The notes: generated by a model not told the origin, from the sequence alone. Shown: positions 34,661 through 44,649, counted from the stretch's first letter. The stretch: DNA of 64,000 nucleotides from Streptomyces sp. NRRL F-5630 (GCF_000719475.1 NZ_JOGO01000010.1:1-64000), one strand, 5' to 3'. Made by a program: numbers and translations.

Positions 34661-36591
34661 CAACGGACCCTTTCCTTCTTACGAGGCCCCTCGGCAGGGG
34701 CGGTGACTGCGGCGTCCGGGCGCCGGGCCGAAGCTTCGCGTGGGTCGGGGGCGCCGACAGCGCGCGACCGTCCGCGGCCGCGCGACCGCTCACGAACGGA
34801 CGGGCCCGTGCCGCCGTCGCGCAGGTCGCGCGGGCGCAGTCGTTCCAGGATCAGCAAGGAGAGGACGCAAACCAGCATGAGGACAGTGGAGAGTGCCATG
34901 GCCTGCCCGTAGTTCAGGTCTCCGGGGCGCCCCAGGAGGCGTGTGACGGCGACGGGCAACGTCGGGTTGTCCGGCCGGGCCAGGAAGACGGTGGCCCCGA
35001 ACTCTCCCAGCGACACGGCGAAGGCGAAACCGGCGGCCACGAGCACCGCGCGACGTACGAGCGGAAGATCGACCTCCCACCACACCCGCCACGGCGACGC
35101 CCCGAGCACCGACGCGGCATCGCGCAGCCGTGGGTCGACGGCGCGCAGTACGGGAAGCATCGTCCGCACGACGAACGGCGCGCCCACGAGCGCCTGGGCG
35201 AGGGGGACGAGAATCCAGGACGCGCGCAGATCGAGCGGGGGCTCGTCGAGGGCGATGAGGAACCCGAAGCCCACGGTGACCGCCGAAACTCCGAGCGGCA
35301 GCATCAGCAACGCGTCGAAGCCACGCAACAACCGGGACATGCCGCCGCCCGGCCGGCCGGCTCGCCCGCCTCCCTCCCGGCTGAGCGCGACAGCGGCGAG
35401 ACCGCCGACGACAAGGGCAATGAGCGTCGCCACCGCCGCGTACCGCAGCGAGTTGCCCACCGCGGCAATGGGGGCGACGAGAAAAGTGCCTCCCCCGGAG
35501 GAGCCCAGAGCCCGGAAGTAGGTGAGCCCGAAGCCGTCCGGGGTATCGAAGGCGCGCAGGACGAGCACGGCGAGCGGCAGCACGAGAAGGACCACCACGA
35601 CGCCCAGGACGCCGCCCAGCAACGCCCATTGCGCCACGCCGCGTGGCCGTCGCGCCGTACGCGACGGGTCCACGAGCCGCAACGTGCTCTCGCCCCTGCG
35701 CACCACCCAGGCGTGGAGAGCCAGCACCGCCACGACCGCCCCCAACTGGACGAGCGTCAGCACCGCCGCCGTGGAGAGATCGAGCAGCTGCGCCGTCTGC
35801 CGGTAGATCTCCACCTCAAGCGTCGAGTAGGCCGGGCCGCCGAGGATCTGCACGATGCCGAACGAGGTGAAGGTGAACAGGAACACCATCAACCCCGCCG
35901 ACGCCACAGCGGGAGCGAGCGCCGGCAGCGTGACCGCCCGCCAGGCCCGCCAGCGCGAAGCGCCCAGGGTGCGCGCGGCGTCCTCCTGCCGCGTGTCCAA
36001 CTGCGCCCACAGGCCGCCCACCGTGCGCACCACGACGGAGTAGTTGAAAAAGACGTGGGCCGCGAGGATCGCCCACACCGTGGTGTCGAGGCGCACACCC
36101 CACAGCTCGTCCAAGAGTCCGCCACGCCCGAGTACGGCGAGGAAGGCGCTGCCGACCACGACGGTGGGCAGGACGAAGGGCACCGTGACGACAGCGCGCA
36201 GCACGCCCTTCCCGGGGAAGGCGAAGCGCGCGAAGGCGTACGCGCCGGGCAGTGCGAGAAGGAGCGTCAACGCCGTGGACACCAGGGCCTGCCACGTCGT
36301 GAACCAGAGCACGTCACGTATGTCGCGGCGCCCCAGGACCTCCGCGACGGCGCCGAGCTGCCAGCCCGCCGAGGTGTGCAGCCCACGCCCGACGATGGCC
36401 GCGACGGGGTAGCCGAAGAACAGGGCGAAGAAGAGCGTGGGCCCGGCGACCAGGAGCAGCACCGTGGCGCGACGTCGCGCCACCACCGTGGTGTCGCGAC
36501 GTCGCGCGGGACGTCGCGGCGCGTCCCCGCCGGGCACGCCGCGCGCGCACGCGTCGTGCCCCGCCCTGCGCGACGCCCCGCCCGGCTTCAC
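34660..36591 (-). CDS. thiP: Thiamine ABC transporter permease (fused two-domain)
   Basis: A 643-residue protein with two homologous permease halves, about 12 helices in total. Each half has its EAA loop: QEDAARTLGASRWRAWRAVTLP and LRDAASVLGASPWRVWWEVDLP. This fused architecture is that of ThiP and of FbpB/SfuB-type iron permeases. The start is GTG at 36591, overlapping the thiB stop by 4 bp. The tail after the last helix is Arg-rich. It sits between thiB and thiQ, with the TPP riboswitch upstream deciding for thiamine. Confidence 0.87.
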   Translation of the reverse strand: MKPGGASRRAGHDACARGVPGGDAPRRPARRRDTTVVARRRATVLLLVAGPTLFFALFFGYPVAAIVGRGLHTSAGWQLGAVAEVLGRRDIRDVLWFTTWQALVSTALTLLLALPGAYAFARFAFPGKGVLRAVVTVPFVLPTVVVGSAFLAVLGRGGLLDELWGVRLDTTVWAILAAHVFFNYSVVVRTVGGLWAQLDTRQEDAARTLGASRWRAWRAVTLPALAPAVASAGLMVFLFTFTSFGIVQILGGPAYSTLEVEIYRQTAQLLDLSTAAVLTLVQLGAVVAVLALHAWVVRRGESTLRLVDPSRTARRPRGVAQWALLGGVLGVVVVLLVLPLAVLVLRAFDTPDGFGLTYFRALGSSGGGTFLVAPIAAVGNSLRYAAVATLIALVVGGLAAVALSREGGGRAGRPGGGMSRLLRGFDALLMLPLGVSAVTVGFGFLIALDEPPLDLRASWILVPLAQALVGAPFVVRTMLPVLRAVDPRLRDAASVLGASPWRVWWEVDLPLVRRAVLVAAGFAFAVSLGEFGATVFLARPDNPTLPVAVTRLLGRPGDLNYGQAMALSTVLMLVCVLSLLILERLRPRDLRDGGTGPSVRERSRGRGRSRAVGAPDPREASARRPDAAVTAPAEGPRKKERVR

Positions 36592-37676
36592 TTGACGACC
36601 AGTGAGGTCCAGGCGCTGATCCAGTCCTCACGGTGCTCGGCGATCTTCTGCGGCGCGACGGTCCGCGCTCCGTCGGCCTTCGCCCCGTACCGCGTGAACA
36701 GGTCCGGCAGCGGCGTCCCCTTGACGACCGGGTCGACGAACATCTGAAGCGGCATGTCCCGCTGGAAGGTGTCGCTCAGGAGGAAGTCGAGGAGCGCCTT
36801 GCCGCCCTCCGGGTTGGGCGCGCCGTCGAGCAGACCGGCGAACTCCGTCTGCCGGAAGCACGTCCCGGTCGCGACGCCCGTGGGTGCCTCCTTGGGCCGC
36901 GGGTCCGCATAGAGGACCTCGACGGGCGGGCTGGAGGCGTACGAGACGACGAGCGGCCGGTCGCCACCTGCCTTGCGCCCGCCGGCGGAACCCGAGAACT
37001 CCTCGTTGTACGCCTGCTCCCAGCTGTCGACGACCTTGACGCCGTTGTCGCGAAGCCTTTTCCAGTACGTCTTCCAGTCCTGCTCCCCGTACTGCGCGAC
37101 AGTGCCGAGGAGGAAGCCGAGCCCCGGCGAGGACGTCGCGGTGTTCTCCGTGACGAGCAGGTTCTTGTAGGCGGGGTCGGCCAGGTCGTCGAGGGTCTGC
37201 GGCGGGTCGAGCTTCTTGCCCTCGAAGTACCTCTTGTCGTAGTTGACGCATATGTCGCCCGTGTCGATGGGAGTGACGCGGTGCCGCTTGCCATCGAGTT
37301 GCAGGCCGACGGGTACGGCGGAAAGCCCCTTCGCCTCGTACGGCTGGAAGACTCCCTGCTCCAGGGCGCGGGAGAGCAGCGTGTTGTCGACGCCGAAGAA
37401 GACGTCGCCCTGGGGGTGCCCCTTGGTGAGGACGGCTTGATTCACCGCCTGGCCCGCGTCGCCGCTCTTGAGGACTTTGAGGCGGTAACCCGTCTTCTGC
37501 TCGAACTTCTTCAGCACGTTCTTGGAGGCGGCGAAGGAGTCATGGCTGACGAGTGTGACGGTCTTGCCGCTCGACGAGCCGGCATCGGGCCCCGCGTCGT
37601 CGCCGCAGGCGGCGAGGCCCGTGGCGGCCAGACCCGCCGCGACTATGGCGGCGACGGTCCTGCGTCGGGTGGTCAT
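36588..37676 (-). CDS. thiB: Thiamine ABC transporter substrate-binding lipoprotein
   Basis: A 362-residue lipoprotein. The N-terminus MTTRRRTVAAIVAAGLAATGLAAC has an n-region with arginines, a hydrophobic core and a lipobox with Cys24. The mature part resembles TbpA: VTLVSHDSFAASKNVLKKFEQKTG, GDVFFGVDNTLLSRAL, VTPIDTGDICVNYD, and YASSPPVEVLYAD. It would capture thiamine or its phosphates outside the membrane and hand it to ThiP. The ATG at 37676 has a strong GGAGG, which is itself part of a hairpin (37683-37701). The leader holds a TPP riboswitch, so expression should fall when TPP is plentiful. Confidence 0.9.
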   Translation of the reverse strand: MTTRRRTVAAIVAAGLAATGLAACGDDAGPDAGSSSGKTVTLVSHDSFAASKNVLKKFEQKTGYRLKVLKSGDAGQAVNQAVLTKGHPQGDVFFGVDNTLLSRALEQGVFQPYEAKGLSAVPVGLQLDGKRHRVTPIDTGDICVNYDKRYFEGKKLDPPQTLDDLADPAYKNLLVTENTATSSPGLGFLLGTVAQYGEQDWKTYWKRLRDNGVKVVDSWEQAYNEEFSGSAGGRKAGGDRPLVVSYASSPPVEVLYADPRPKEAPTGVATGTCFRQTEFAGLLDGAPNPEGGKALLDFLLSDTFQRDMPLQMFVDPVVKGTPLPDLFTRYGAKADGARTVAPQKIAEHREDWISAWTSLVVK

Positions 37677-37682
37677 GAGTTC

Positions 37683-37701
37683 CTCCTGGGGTGGCCAGGA
37701 G
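37683..37701 (-). promoter_or_regulatory. Hairpin covering the thiB ribosome binding site
   Basis: A perfect 7-bp inverted repeat CTCCTGG/CCAGGAG with a 5-nt loop. Its 3' arm on the transcript (CCAGGAG) contains part of the thiB Shine-Dalgarno sequence. Folding would block ribosome binding, consistent with translational control by the upstream riboswitch. Confidence 0.65.
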
Positions 37702-37710
37702 AAGACGCGG

Positions 37711-37743
37711 CCCTGCCCGCGGCCGACGAGGCCGCGGGCAGGG
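37711..37743 (-). terminator. Strong hairpin between TPP aptamer and thiB
   Basis: A perfect 14-bp stem (37711-37724 with 37730-37743) and a 5-nt loop, lying between the aptamer and the SD hairpin. There is no U-run, but GC-rich hairpins without U-runs often serve as terminators in Streptomyces. It is the probable expression platform or a premature terminator. Confidence 0.6.
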
Positions 37744-37763
37744 CACAACAGCATGAGTGGTGA

Positions 37764-37872
37764 CCGAACTCCCTACCCGGAATGACCCGGGCGAGGTTCA
37801 GAGGGTCTGCGACCTGTACACCGGTGGCCGGTGTGGTGTCGCACTCTCAGCGCTGTGGCGCTCCCCTGTCGG
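37764..37872 (-). promoter_or_regulatory. TPP riboswitch (thi-box)
   Basis: On the minus strand the conserved thi-box elements appear in order: a closing stem CCGA/TCGG, GGGGAGCGCC, CTGAGAGTGCGA, GACCCTCTGAACCT, and CCGGGTCATTCCGGGTAGGGA. It is the thiamine pyrophosphate aptamer. It heads the thiB-thiP-thiQ operon 88 nt before the thiB start. Confidence 0.93.
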
Positions 37873-38145
37873 AATGTGTACGTCGTACGGACTATGGAGA
37901 TGTCGTGCTCCCGGCCACGCCGCGAGCGATGGTGCTCGCCCACCCTATCGCTACGCCGCGCGGGGCCCCGTGCCCGTCCCCGGCGCACCTCGCAGGCGCA
38001 ACGTGCCCCGCGTCGGTCCACGCCGCGTCCTGCCCGCGCCACACACCCGCTGCGCAGCGCGCGCCGCCACGCCGCGCCGCACCTCGACGCCACGTCGCCG
38101 CCCGACGCCGCGCCCCAGCCCAACGTCACGCCGCGTCGCGTTCGC
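37873..38145. other. Spacer between TPP leader and rlmN 3' end
   Basis: About 270 bp. The right side next to the aptamer (37873-37920) should hold the thi promoter but I cannot mark its boxes with confidence. The rest is GC-rich with degenerate motif copies (38085-38145). No terminator is evident after rlmN. Confidence 0.45.
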
Positions 38146-39255
38146 TCAGCGCTCCGCCGCCGCCAGCTGCCCGCACGCGCCGTCGATCTCCTGCCCCCGC
38201 GTATCGCGCACCGTCACCGGCACACCGTGCGCAGCGATCGCGTCCACGAAGGCGCGCTCGTCCTCCGGCCGCGACGCAGTCCACTTCGACCCGGGCGTCG
38301 GGTTGAGCGGGATGAGGTTGACGTGCACGCGCTTGTTCTTCAGAAGCCGGCCCAGAAGGTCGCCCCGCCACGCCTGGTCATTGATGTCGCGGATGAGCGC
38401 GTACTCGATCGAGACCCGGCGTCCCGACTTCTCCGCGTACTCCCACGCGGCGTCCAGGACCTCACGGACCTTCCACCGCGTGTTGACCGGCACCAGCGTG
38501 TCCCGGAGCTCGTCGTCCGGGGCGTGCAGCGAGACCGCGAGCCTGCACTTGAACCCTTCGTCCGCGAAACGGTGGATCGCGGGCACGAGCCCCACCGTGG
38601 ACACCGTGATGCCGCGCTGCGAAAGCCCGAGGCCGTCGGGCTCCGGGTCGGTGAGCCGACGGATCGCGCCCACGACGCGGTTGTAGTTGGCGAGCGGCTC
38701 CCCCATGCCCATGAAGACGATGTTGGAGAGCCTCGCCGGGCCGCCCGGAATCTCTCCGTCGCGCAGGGCACGCATGCCCTCGACGATCTGGTGCACGATC
38801 TCGGCCGTCGAGAGATTGCGGTCGAGCCCGGCCTGCCCCGTCGCGCAGAACGGGCAGTTCATCCCGCAGCCCGCCTGGGAGGAGATGCACATGGTGACGC
38901 GGTCGGGGTAGCGCATGAGCACCGACTCGACGAGCGTGCCGTCGAAGAGACGCCACAGCGTCTTGCGCGTCGTGTCGTCGTCGCACGAGATGTGGCGCAC
39001 GACGGACATCAGCTCGGGCAGCAGCTCCTCCTGGAGCCGCCCCCGCGCCGCGGCGGGGATATCGGTCCACTGCGCCGGGTCCTGCGCGTAGCGGGCGAAA
39101 TAGTGCTGCGAGAGCTGCTTGGCGCGGAAGGGCTTCTCGCCGATGGCGGCGACGGCCTCCTTGCGCTCGGCGGGGCTGAGGTCGGCGAGGTGACGAGGGG
39201 GCTTCTTGGCACCGCGCGGCGCGACGAAGGTGAGTTCTCCAGGTGCGGGCGGCAT
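38146..39255 (-). CDS. rlmN: 23S rRNA (adenine-2503-C2)/tRNA methyltransferase RlmN
   Basis: A 369-residue radical-SAM methyltransferase that methylates C2 of A2503 in 23S rRNA and A37 of some tRNAs. The [4Fe-4S]-binding cluster CX3CX2C is in [29 protein letters not shown] and the C-terminal [15 protein letters not shown] with its resolving Cys are characteristic. GAGGAG lies about 9 nt before ATG 39255. A hairpin terminator 150 bp upstream isolates it from the cdsA operon, so it should have its own promoter in that spacer. Confidence 0.95.
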   Translation of the reverse strand: MPPAPGELTFVAPRGAKKPPRHLADLSPAERKEAVAAIGEKPFRAKQLSQHYFARYAQDPAQWTDIPAAARGRLQEELLPELMSVVRHISCDDDTTRKTLWRLFDGTLVESVLMRYPDRVTMCISSQAGCGMNCPFCATGQAGLDRNLSTAEIVHQIVEGMRALRDGEIPGGPARLSNIVFMGMGEPLANYNRVVGAIRRLTDPEPDGLGLSQRGITVSTVGLVPAIHRFADEGFKCRLAVSLHAPDDELRDTLVPVNTRWKVREVLDAAWEYAEKSGRRVSIEYALIRDINDQAWRGDLLGRLLKNKRVHVNLIPLNPTPGSKWTASRPEDERAFVDAIAAHGVPVTVRDTRGQEIDGACGQLAAAER

Positions 39256-39406
39256 GGGCCAGTACTCCTCGGTGACGGTGCGGAGACGCCGCGCGTCCCT
39301 GCGGACGCGACGACGCGCCAGGTGGGCGCCTCGGGGGCGGCGTACGGTGTGCGCGGCGCCCCCGGCGTCACCCCCGCTGGGCGCGACGCGGCGTGAGCCC
39401 GTACAC

Positions 39407-39441
39407 GAAAGGGTCCGCCGTATGTCACGGCGGACCCTTTC
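39407..39441. terminator. Terminator after the pyrH-frr-cdsA genes
   Basis: A perfect 14-bp stem GAAAGGGTCCGCCG/CGGCGGACCCTTTC with a 7-nt loop, about 120 bp after the cdsA stop and before the rlmN promoter region. Confidence 0.85.
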
Positions 39442-39562
39442 AGCGTAACGCGCGCGGACCTCACCCCGCGCCGAAGGACGGGCAGCTCCCGGCCCCGGAC
39501 CGGGCCTGGCCTGGCCCCGGGAGCCCCCCGGACCGGGCCTGGCCCCGGGAGCCGCCCGGGCC

Positions 39563-40708
39563 TCAGCCCGAGCCGACGAAGAGGACGAGCAGCAGCCAGG
39601 CGACGGGCGCCGTGGGCAGGAGCGAGTCGAGCCGGTCCATGATGCCGCCGTGGCCGGGGAGCAGCGTTCCCATGTCCTTGATGCCCAGGTCCCGCTTGAT
39701 CATGGACTCACCCAGGTCGCCCAGGGTGGCACTGGCCGCGACGGCCAGGCCGAGGAGCAGTCCCTGCCACCACTGCCCGTCGTCGATCATGAACTGCATC
39801 AGCAGCGCGCCGGCGACCATGGCGAAGCTCACCGCGCCCAGGAGCCCCTCGCGGGTCTTGCCCGGGCTGATGCGGGGAGCGAGCTTGTGCGAGCCGAAGC
39901 GCCAGCCCACCGCGTACGCGCCGGTGTCGCTGACGACCGTGAGCACGAGGAAGAGCAGCACCCGGCGCGGCCCGTCGTCCGCGGTGAGCATCAGCGCGAC
40001 GAACGTCGCGAGGAACGGCACGTAGAACGTCGCGAAGACGCCTGCGGTGACGTCCCTCAGGTAGCCCTCTGGCGGCTGGAACATCCGCCACACGAGCACG
40101 ACGAGCGCCGTCAGCGCCATCGCCACCCACGCGCCCTCGGCGCCCCGCACGTAGCCCGCGACGACCATCGCGACGCCGCCCGCGGCGAGCGGAATCAGCG
40201 GCGCCTTGATCTGCTTGCGTTCGGCGAGGCGGGAGGTCAGCTCCCACAGACCGACGACGACGGCGAGCGCTATGACGCCGACGAAGACGGCCTTGACGAT
40301 GAACAACGACGCGACGACAACGACACCGAGACCGAGACCGACGCCTATGGCCGCCCCCAGGTTCCGGCCGGCGCTCTTCTTCTGACGGCCGGGGCTCGGT
40401 GCCGAGGACGGCTGCACAGGCGTCGGGGACGGCTGCGCGGCCGGGGACACGGGGTGGACGGGCTCGGGCCGGCCGGGCTCCCGCGGCACCTCGTCGCGGA
40501 ACAGGGGACCACTCCGCCGAGCGGCCCCCCCGTCGTCGTCCTGGTCGCCGCCGTTCGCGGGTACGTCGGGCACGATGGGCATGGGCCGAGTCTCTTGGAC
40601 GTCATGCCCTTCGTACACGGGACCCGCCGAGGCAGCCCCCTGTCCGGAGGTGGGCCACGGCTCGCCGTATCCGGTACGGGACGGCGCGTCCCAGGAGGAG
40701 TCGTTCAT
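39563..40708 (-). CDS. cdsA: Phosphatidate cytidylyltransferase
   Basis: A 381-residue membrane enzyme making CDP-diacylglycerol from phosphatidate and CTP, the branch point of phospholipid synthesis. About 115 residues of Pro/Gly/Asp-rich cytoplasmic N-terminus precede some eight helices. The CTP-transferase signature is intact near the C-terminus: [20 protein letters not shown] followed by [10 protein letters not shown]. Its ATG shares one base with the frr stop (TGATG). The long N-terminus is common in actinobacterial CdsA. Confidence 0.94.
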   Translation of the reverse strand: MNDSSWDAPSRTGYGEPWPTSGQGAASAGPVYEGHDVQETRPMPIVPDVPANGGDQDDDGGAARRSGPLFRDEVPREPGRPEPVHPVSPAAQPSPTPVQPSSAPSPGRQKKSAGRNLGAAIGVGLGLGVVVVASLFIVKAVFVGVIALAVVVGLWELTSRLAERKQIKAPLIPLAAGGVAMVVAGYVRGAEGAWVAMALTALVVLVWRMFQPPEGYLRDVTAGVFATFYVPFLATFVALMLTADDGPRRVLLFLVLTVVSDTGAYAVGWRFGSHKLAPRISPGKTREGLLGAVSFAMVAGALLMQFMIDDGQWWQGLLLGLAVAASATLGDLGESMIKRDLGIKDMGTLLPGHGGIMDRLDSLLPTAPVAWLLLVLFVGSG

Positions 40709-41268
40709 CAGACCTCAAGCAGCTCGGATTCCTTGTGCTTGAGCAGCTCGTCCACCTGCGCGACGTACTTCGCGGTGGTGTCGTCGAGCTCCTTCTCCGC
40801 GCGCCGCACCTCGTCCTCGCCGGTCTCCTTGTCCTTGACCAGCTTGTCGAGGGCGTCCTTGGCCTTGCGACGCACGGCGCGAATCGAGACGCGCGCGTCC
40901 TCGCCCTTGGTCCGCGCGACCTTGATGAACTCCTTGCGGCGTTCCTCGGTCAGCTCGGGGAACACCACCCGGATGATGTGCCCGTCGTTGCTCGGGTTGA
41001 CGCCGAGGTCCGAGTCGCGGATGGCCTGCTCGATGTTGCGCAGCGCGCTCTTGTCGAACGGGGTCACGACGGCCATACGGGGCTCGGGCACCGAGAACGA
41101 GGCGAGCTGGTTGATCGGCGTCAGCGCGCCGTAGTAGTCCGCGACGATCTTGTTGAACATCGCCGGGTGCGCGCGACCGGTACGAATGGCGGCCAAGTCC
41201 TCCTTGGCGACCACCACGGCCTTCTCCATCTTCTCCTCGGCTTCGAGGAGGATCTCTTCGATCACCAC
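40708..41268 (-). CDS. frr: Ribosome recycling factor
   Basis: A 186-residue RRF, which with EF-G splits the post-termination ribosome. Typical segments: [79 protein letters not shown] and [15 protein letters not shown]. Standard length. Located between pyrH and cdsA as in other actinobacteria. A hairpin after pyrH (41411-41441) may give it partly separate expression. Confidence 0.97.
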   Translation of the reverse strand: MVIEEILLEAEEKMEKAVVVAKEDLAAIRTGRAHPAMFNKIVADYYGALTPINQLASFSVPEPRMAVVTPFDKSALRNIEQAIRDSDLGVNPSNDGHIIRVVFPELTEERRKEFIKVARTKGEDARVSIRAVRRKAKDALDKLVKDKETGEDEVRRAEKELDDTTAKYVAQVDELLKHKESELLEV

Positions 41269-41410
41269 TTGCTCCTGCGTGTCTTGAGTTGGCCTGATGA
41301 GGTTCGTCCCGCCGCGGGGGCGAGAGGCGCACAGGTCCGGCTGCGTCGCTTCCGTACTGCACGGTGTCCGAGCGACGGGCCTTTGTCCATCCCGTCGCCC
41401 GGCGGCGCTC

Positions 41411-41441
41411 CGTGCTCGCCCGAGAGGGCGGCCGGAGCACG
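41411..41441 (-). terminator. Hairpin between pyrH and frr
   Basis: CGTGCTC (41411-41417) pairs with GAGCACG (41435-41441), with an inner GCCC/GGGC stem and a GAGA tetraloop. It lies directly after the pyrH stop and could attenuate read-through into frr. Confidence 0.55.
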
Positions 41442-41447
41442 CGGCGG

Positions 41448-42221
41448 TCAGGCCCGAGTGCCCTGGTCGCTCACGAGCGTGCCGATCTTCTCACCCTTGA
41501 CCGCCCGGGCGATATTGCCCGCGGTCAGCAGCTCGAAGACGAGGATCGGGAGCTGGTTGTCGCGGCAGAGGGTGATGGCGGTCATGTCGGCGACCTTGAG
41601 GTCCCGCGTGATGACCTCCCCGTAGCCGAGCGCGTCGAACTTCACCGCGTCGGCATTGGTCTTCGGGTCCGAGTCGTAGACGCCGTCCACGCCGTTCTTG
41701 CCCATGAGGAGGGCTTCGGCGTGGATCTCCAGGGCGCGCTGCGCGGCGGTGGTGTCGGTGGAGAAGTACGGCATCCCCATACCGGCGCCGAAGATGACGA
41801 CGCGCCCCTTCTCCAGGTGCCGCACGGCGCGCAGCGGGATGTACGGCTCGGCCACCTGGCCCATCGTGATCGCCGTCTGGACGCGGGAGTCGATGCCCTC
41901 CTTCTCCAGGAAGTCTTGGAGAGCGAGGCAGTTCATGACCGTGCCGAGCATGCCCATGTAGTCGGAACGCGCCCGGTCCATGCCGCGCTGTTGCAGTTCG
42001 GCACCGCGGAAGAAGTTGCCCCCGCCGAGGACGACGGCGATCTGCGCACCGTCGCGTACGACGGCCGCGATCTCACGCGCGATGGTGTGCACCACGTCGG
42101 GGTCGACCCCGAGCCCGCCACCACCGGCGAACGCCTCACCGGACAGCTTCAGCAAGAAGCGGCCGGCGCCCTTGCCGTGCACGCTGGAATCGGTGGATTT
42201 ATCGGCTTCGGCCATGGTCAT
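41448..42221 (-). CDS. pyrH: UMP kinase
   Basis: A 257-residue hexameric UMP kinase that phosphorylates UMP to UDP. Amino-acid kinase motifs are present: [75 protein letters not shown], and [15 protein letters not shown]. The ATG at 42221 is chosen for its GAGGAG 6 nt upstream; an in-frame ATG 7 codons earlier has no better site. Two hairpins separate it from tsf. Confidence 0.96.
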   Translation of the reverse strand: MTMAEADKSTDSSVHGKGAGRFLLKLSGEAFAGGGGLGVDPDVVHTIAREIAAVVRDGAQIAVVLGGGNFFRGAELQQRGMDRARSDYMGMLGTVMNCLALQDFLEKEGIDSRVQTAITMGQVAEPYIPLRAVRHLEKGRVVIFGAGMGMPYFSTDTTAAQRALEIHAEALLMGKNGVDGVYDSDPKTNADAVKFDALGYGEVITRDLKVADMTAITLCRDNQLPILVFELLTAGNIARAVKGEKIGTLVSDQGTRA

Positions 42222-42251
42222 GGGGTTCTCCTCGTGGTGCACATAGCAAGA

Positions 42252-42300
42252 AGGCCATTGCCGGCGGGCGTTGTGGGCACCCCGTGCACGGCAATGGCCT
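42252..42300 (-). terminator. Second hairpin between tsf and pyrH
   Basis: AGGCCATTGCCG (42252-42263) is perfectly complementary to CGGCAATGGCCT (42289-42300): a 12-bp stem with a 25-nt loop, immediately upstream of pyrH. Confidence 0.7.
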
Positions 42301-42317
42301 CCTCGTCAGATCAGCGC

Positions 42318-42348
42318 CTTGTCCCGCGCCCCGGGGGGGCGGGACAAG
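42318..42348 (-). terminator. First terminator after tsf
   Basis: A 10-bp stem CTTGTCCCGC/GCGGGACAAG (42318-42327 with 42339-42348) and an 11-nt G/C loop that can extend the pairing, 60 bp after the tsf stop. Confidence 0.75.
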
Positions 42349-42408
42349 AGGCTCCGCACCCCGTCCGGCGGCTACCGGGCGGGACGCCGAGCCGGTCGTG
42401 GTACGGAC

Positions 42409-43248
42409 TCAGATGCCGACCTTGATGCGCACGAAGCGCTTCAGGGTGACACCGGCCTCGTCCAGGATCTTCTTGACGGACTTCTTGTTGTCCTTGGCGA
42501 ACGGCTGGTCGAGGAGGGAGACCTCCTTGAAGAAGCCGTTGACGCGACCCTCGACGATCTTGGGGAGCGCGGCCTCGGGCTTGCCCTCGTTGCGCGAGGT
42601 CTCCTCCGCGACGCGGCGCTCGGACTCGACGACGTCCGCGGGCACGTCCTCGCGCGAGAGGTACTTCGGCGCGAAGGCGGCGATGTGCTGCGCGACGTCC
42701 TTGGCGACCTCGGCGTTCTCCTTGTCGAGCTCGACAAGGACACCGATCTGCGGCGGCAGGTCGGGCATCGTGCGGTGCATGTACGCCGCGACGTAGCCGC
42801 CGGAGAACTGCGCGAAGCGGTCGAGGACGATCTTCTCGCCGAGGTTGGCGTTGGCCTCGTCCACGTACGCCTGGACGGTCTTGCCGGCCTCGATCTCGGA
42901 GGCGAGCAGGGCCTCCAGGTCGGCGGGGGACGACTTCGCGATGTGCTCGGCGAGCGTGTGGGCGACGGCCTGGAACTTCTCACCCTTGGCGACGAAGTCG
43001 GTCTCGCACTTCAGCTCGACGAGGACGCCGGAGGTGTGGTCGTCGGCGAGGAGGGAGACGACGGCGCCGTTCTCGGCGGAGCGGCCCTCGCGCTTGGCGA
43101 CGCCCTTCTGGCCCTTGACGCGGAGAAGCTCGACGGCCTTGTCGACGTCGCCCTCGGCCTCGTCCAGCGCCTTCTTGCAGTCCATCATGCCGGCGCCGGT
43201 CAGCTCGCGGAGCTTCTTGACGTCGGCGGCGGTGTAGTTCGCAGCCAT
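42409..43248 (-). CDS. tsf: Elongation factor Ts
   Basis: A 279-residue guanine nucleotide exchange factor for EF-Tu. N-terminal UBA-like domain [28 protein letters not shown], the conserved [10 protein letters not shown] segment, and two dimerisation subdomains. The start [10 protein letters not shown] at 43248 is fixed by similarity; an upstream in-frame Met is part of the leader. It follows rpsB, separated by a strong hairpin that probably reduces tsf relative to rpsB. Confidence 0.97.
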   Translation of the reverse strand: MAANYTAADVKKLRELTGAGMMDCKKALDEAEGDVDKAVELLRVKGQKGVAKREGRSAENGAVVSLLADDHTSGVLVELKCETDFVAKGEKFQAVAHTLAEHIAKSSPADLEALLASEIEAGKTVQAYVDEANANLGEKIVLDRFAQFSGGYVAAYMHRTMPDLPPQIGVLVELDKENAEVAKDVAQHIAAFAPKYLSREDVPADVVESERRVAEETSRNEGKPEAALPKIVEGRVNGFFKEVSLLDQPFAKDNKKSVKKILDEAGVTLKRFVRIKVGI

Positions 43249-43364
43249 GATCCTGTGAGTCTTTCTCGAAGTCTGGAGGGCGCGGTCCGTACGGCGCGGC
43301 CCCTGCCGCCGCCAGCGGTGAGTGAGCGGCGTGGGCACCCTCGAACCGCGGGATGCTACGGATG

Positions 43365-43394
43365 GACGGCGGGGGCCGCGTGGCCCCCGCCGTC
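43365..43394 (-). terminator. Hairpin (attenuator) between rpsB and tsf
   Basis: A perfect 13-bp stem GACGGCGGGGGCC/GGCCCCCGCCGTC with a GCGT loop, starting 16 bp after the rpsB stop. Confidence 0.85.
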
Positions 43395-43409
43395 ACCAAC
43401 CCCGGAAGG

Positions 43410-44333
43410 TCAGGCCTGCTCGGCCGGCGCCTGCTCGGCCGGCGCCTCGACGGCCTCGGCCTCGGCGGCGGGAACCTCGACGGCCTCGGCGTCCGCGACC
43501 TTCTCGGTCTCGGCGGAGGTCTGGACCTCCGCCTCGGCGGCGGCCTCGTCCTTCTTGTCGCCGTCGAGCAGGTCGCGCTCCCACTCGGCCAGCGGCTCGC
43601 CGGCGGCCTTCTCGCCCGGCTTGGAGTCGCCGGTGGCGGCGCCGGAGCGGGCGATGAGTCCCTCGGCGACGGCGTCGGCGATCACGCGGGTGAGCAGGGT
43701 GACGGAGCGGATCGCGTCGTCGTTGCCCGGGATCTTGTAGTCGACCTCGTCGGGGTCGCAGTTGGTGTCGAGGATCGCGACGACCGGGATGTTGAGCTTG
43801 CGCGCCTCACCGACGGCGATGTGCTCCTTCTTGGTGTCCACGATCCAGACGGCGCTGGGCACCTTCTGCATCTCGCGGATACCGCCGAGGGTCTTCTCCA
43901 GCTTGGCCTTCTCGCGGGAGAGGACGAGCAGTTCCTTCTTGGTGAGGCCGGAGGCGGCCACGTCCTCGAAGTCGATCTGCTCCAGTTCCTTCAGGCGCTG
44001 GAGGCGCTTGTAGACGGTGGAGAAGTTGGTGAGCATGCCGCCCAGCCAGCGCTGGTTGACGTAGGGCATGCCGACGCGGGTGGCCTGCTCCGCGATGGCC
44101 TCCTGCGCCTGCTTCTTCGTGCCGACGAACATGACCGTGCCACCGTGGGCGACGGTCTCCTTGACGAACTCGTAGGCGCGGTCGATGTACGACAGCGACT
44201 GGAGCAGGTCGATGATGTAGATGCCGTTGCGCTCCGTGAAGATGAAGCGCTTCATCTTCGGGTTCCAACGACGGGTCTGGTGACCGAAGTGGACGCCGCT
44301 TTCCAGCAGCTCCCGCATCGTGACGACGGCCAT
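43410..44333 (-). CDS. rpsB: 30S ribosomal protein S2
   Basis: A 307-residue S2, start [27 protein letters not shown] at 44333 with AAGGAG upstream. [29 protein letters not shown] and [27 protein letters not shown] are diagnostic. The last roughly 60 residues are an acidic Ala/Glu-rich tail ending in AEQAPAEQA repeats, common in actinobacterial S2. It is the first gene of the rpsB-tsf unit. The upstream spacer contains a perfect DnaA-type box. Confidence 0.97.
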   Translation of the reverse strand: MAVVTMRELLESGVHFGHQTRRWNPKMKRFIFTERNGIYIIDLLQSLSYIDRAYEFVKETVAHGGTVMFVGTKKQAQEAIAEQATRVGMPYVNQRWLGGMLTNFSTVYKRLQRLKELEQIDFEDVAASGLTKKELLVLSREKAKLEKTLGGIREMQKVPSAVWIVDTKKEHIAVGEARKLNIPVVAILDTNCDPDEVDYKIPGNDDAIRSVTLLTRVIADAVAEGLIARSGAATGDSKPGEKAAGEPLAEWERDLLDGDKKDEAAAEAEVQTSAETEKVADAEAVEVPAAEAEAVEAPAEQAPAEQA

Positions 44334-44568
44334 GGCCGTATCTCCTTGTTTTCCCGGTTGCGCCGGCCGGTCGGCCAACGCTCCTGACGCCCCGGTCGCG
44401 CTGCGCCACAAGGGACCGAGAAGCGCGGACATCGGAGAACCCACCGTCGTACGGGACGAATCCCACCGAGGTCGGGGCGTGCGAAGTCGATCCGGGACCC
44501 CGGATCGCCACGAGAAGTGTACGGGACCGCCACGCTTCCGGGTGACGGCGATATCCGTAACGGGCCAG

Positions 44569-44577
44569 TTATCCACA
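44569..44577 (+). promoter_or_regulatory. DnaA box TTATCCACA
   Basis: An exact TTATCCACA in the 380-bp divergent spacer between rpsB and the M23 gene. Such an AT-rich 9-mer is not expected by chance in this base composition. Apart from this box and the inverted repeat at 44627-44649 I see no further marked structure in the spacer 44334-44714, which must hold the rpsB promoter. Confidence 0.55.
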
Positions 44578-44626
44578 GATCGCCAGAAAGTGGCGCTGCT
44601 CACCTTGCAGGTACGTCACGCTTTTC

Positions 44627-44649
44627 TTACGGAGAAGCGCTCTCCGTAA
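44627..44649. repeat. Inverted repeat TTACGGAGA-N5-TCTCCGTAA
   Basis: A perfect 9-bp inverted repeat, 66 bp upstream of the assigned M23 start. It lacks a U-run in either direction, so an operator is as likely as a terminator. Confidence 0.6.

Noticed and set aside
36588..37676. Iron(III)-binding protein instead of thiamine-binding protein
   Set aside because: The family is similar, but the TPP riboswitch in its leader decides for thiamine.
44627..44649. Intrinsic terminator
   Set aside because: A perfect stem but with no gene ending nearby in a matching direction and no U-run, so it is listed only as an inverted repeat.
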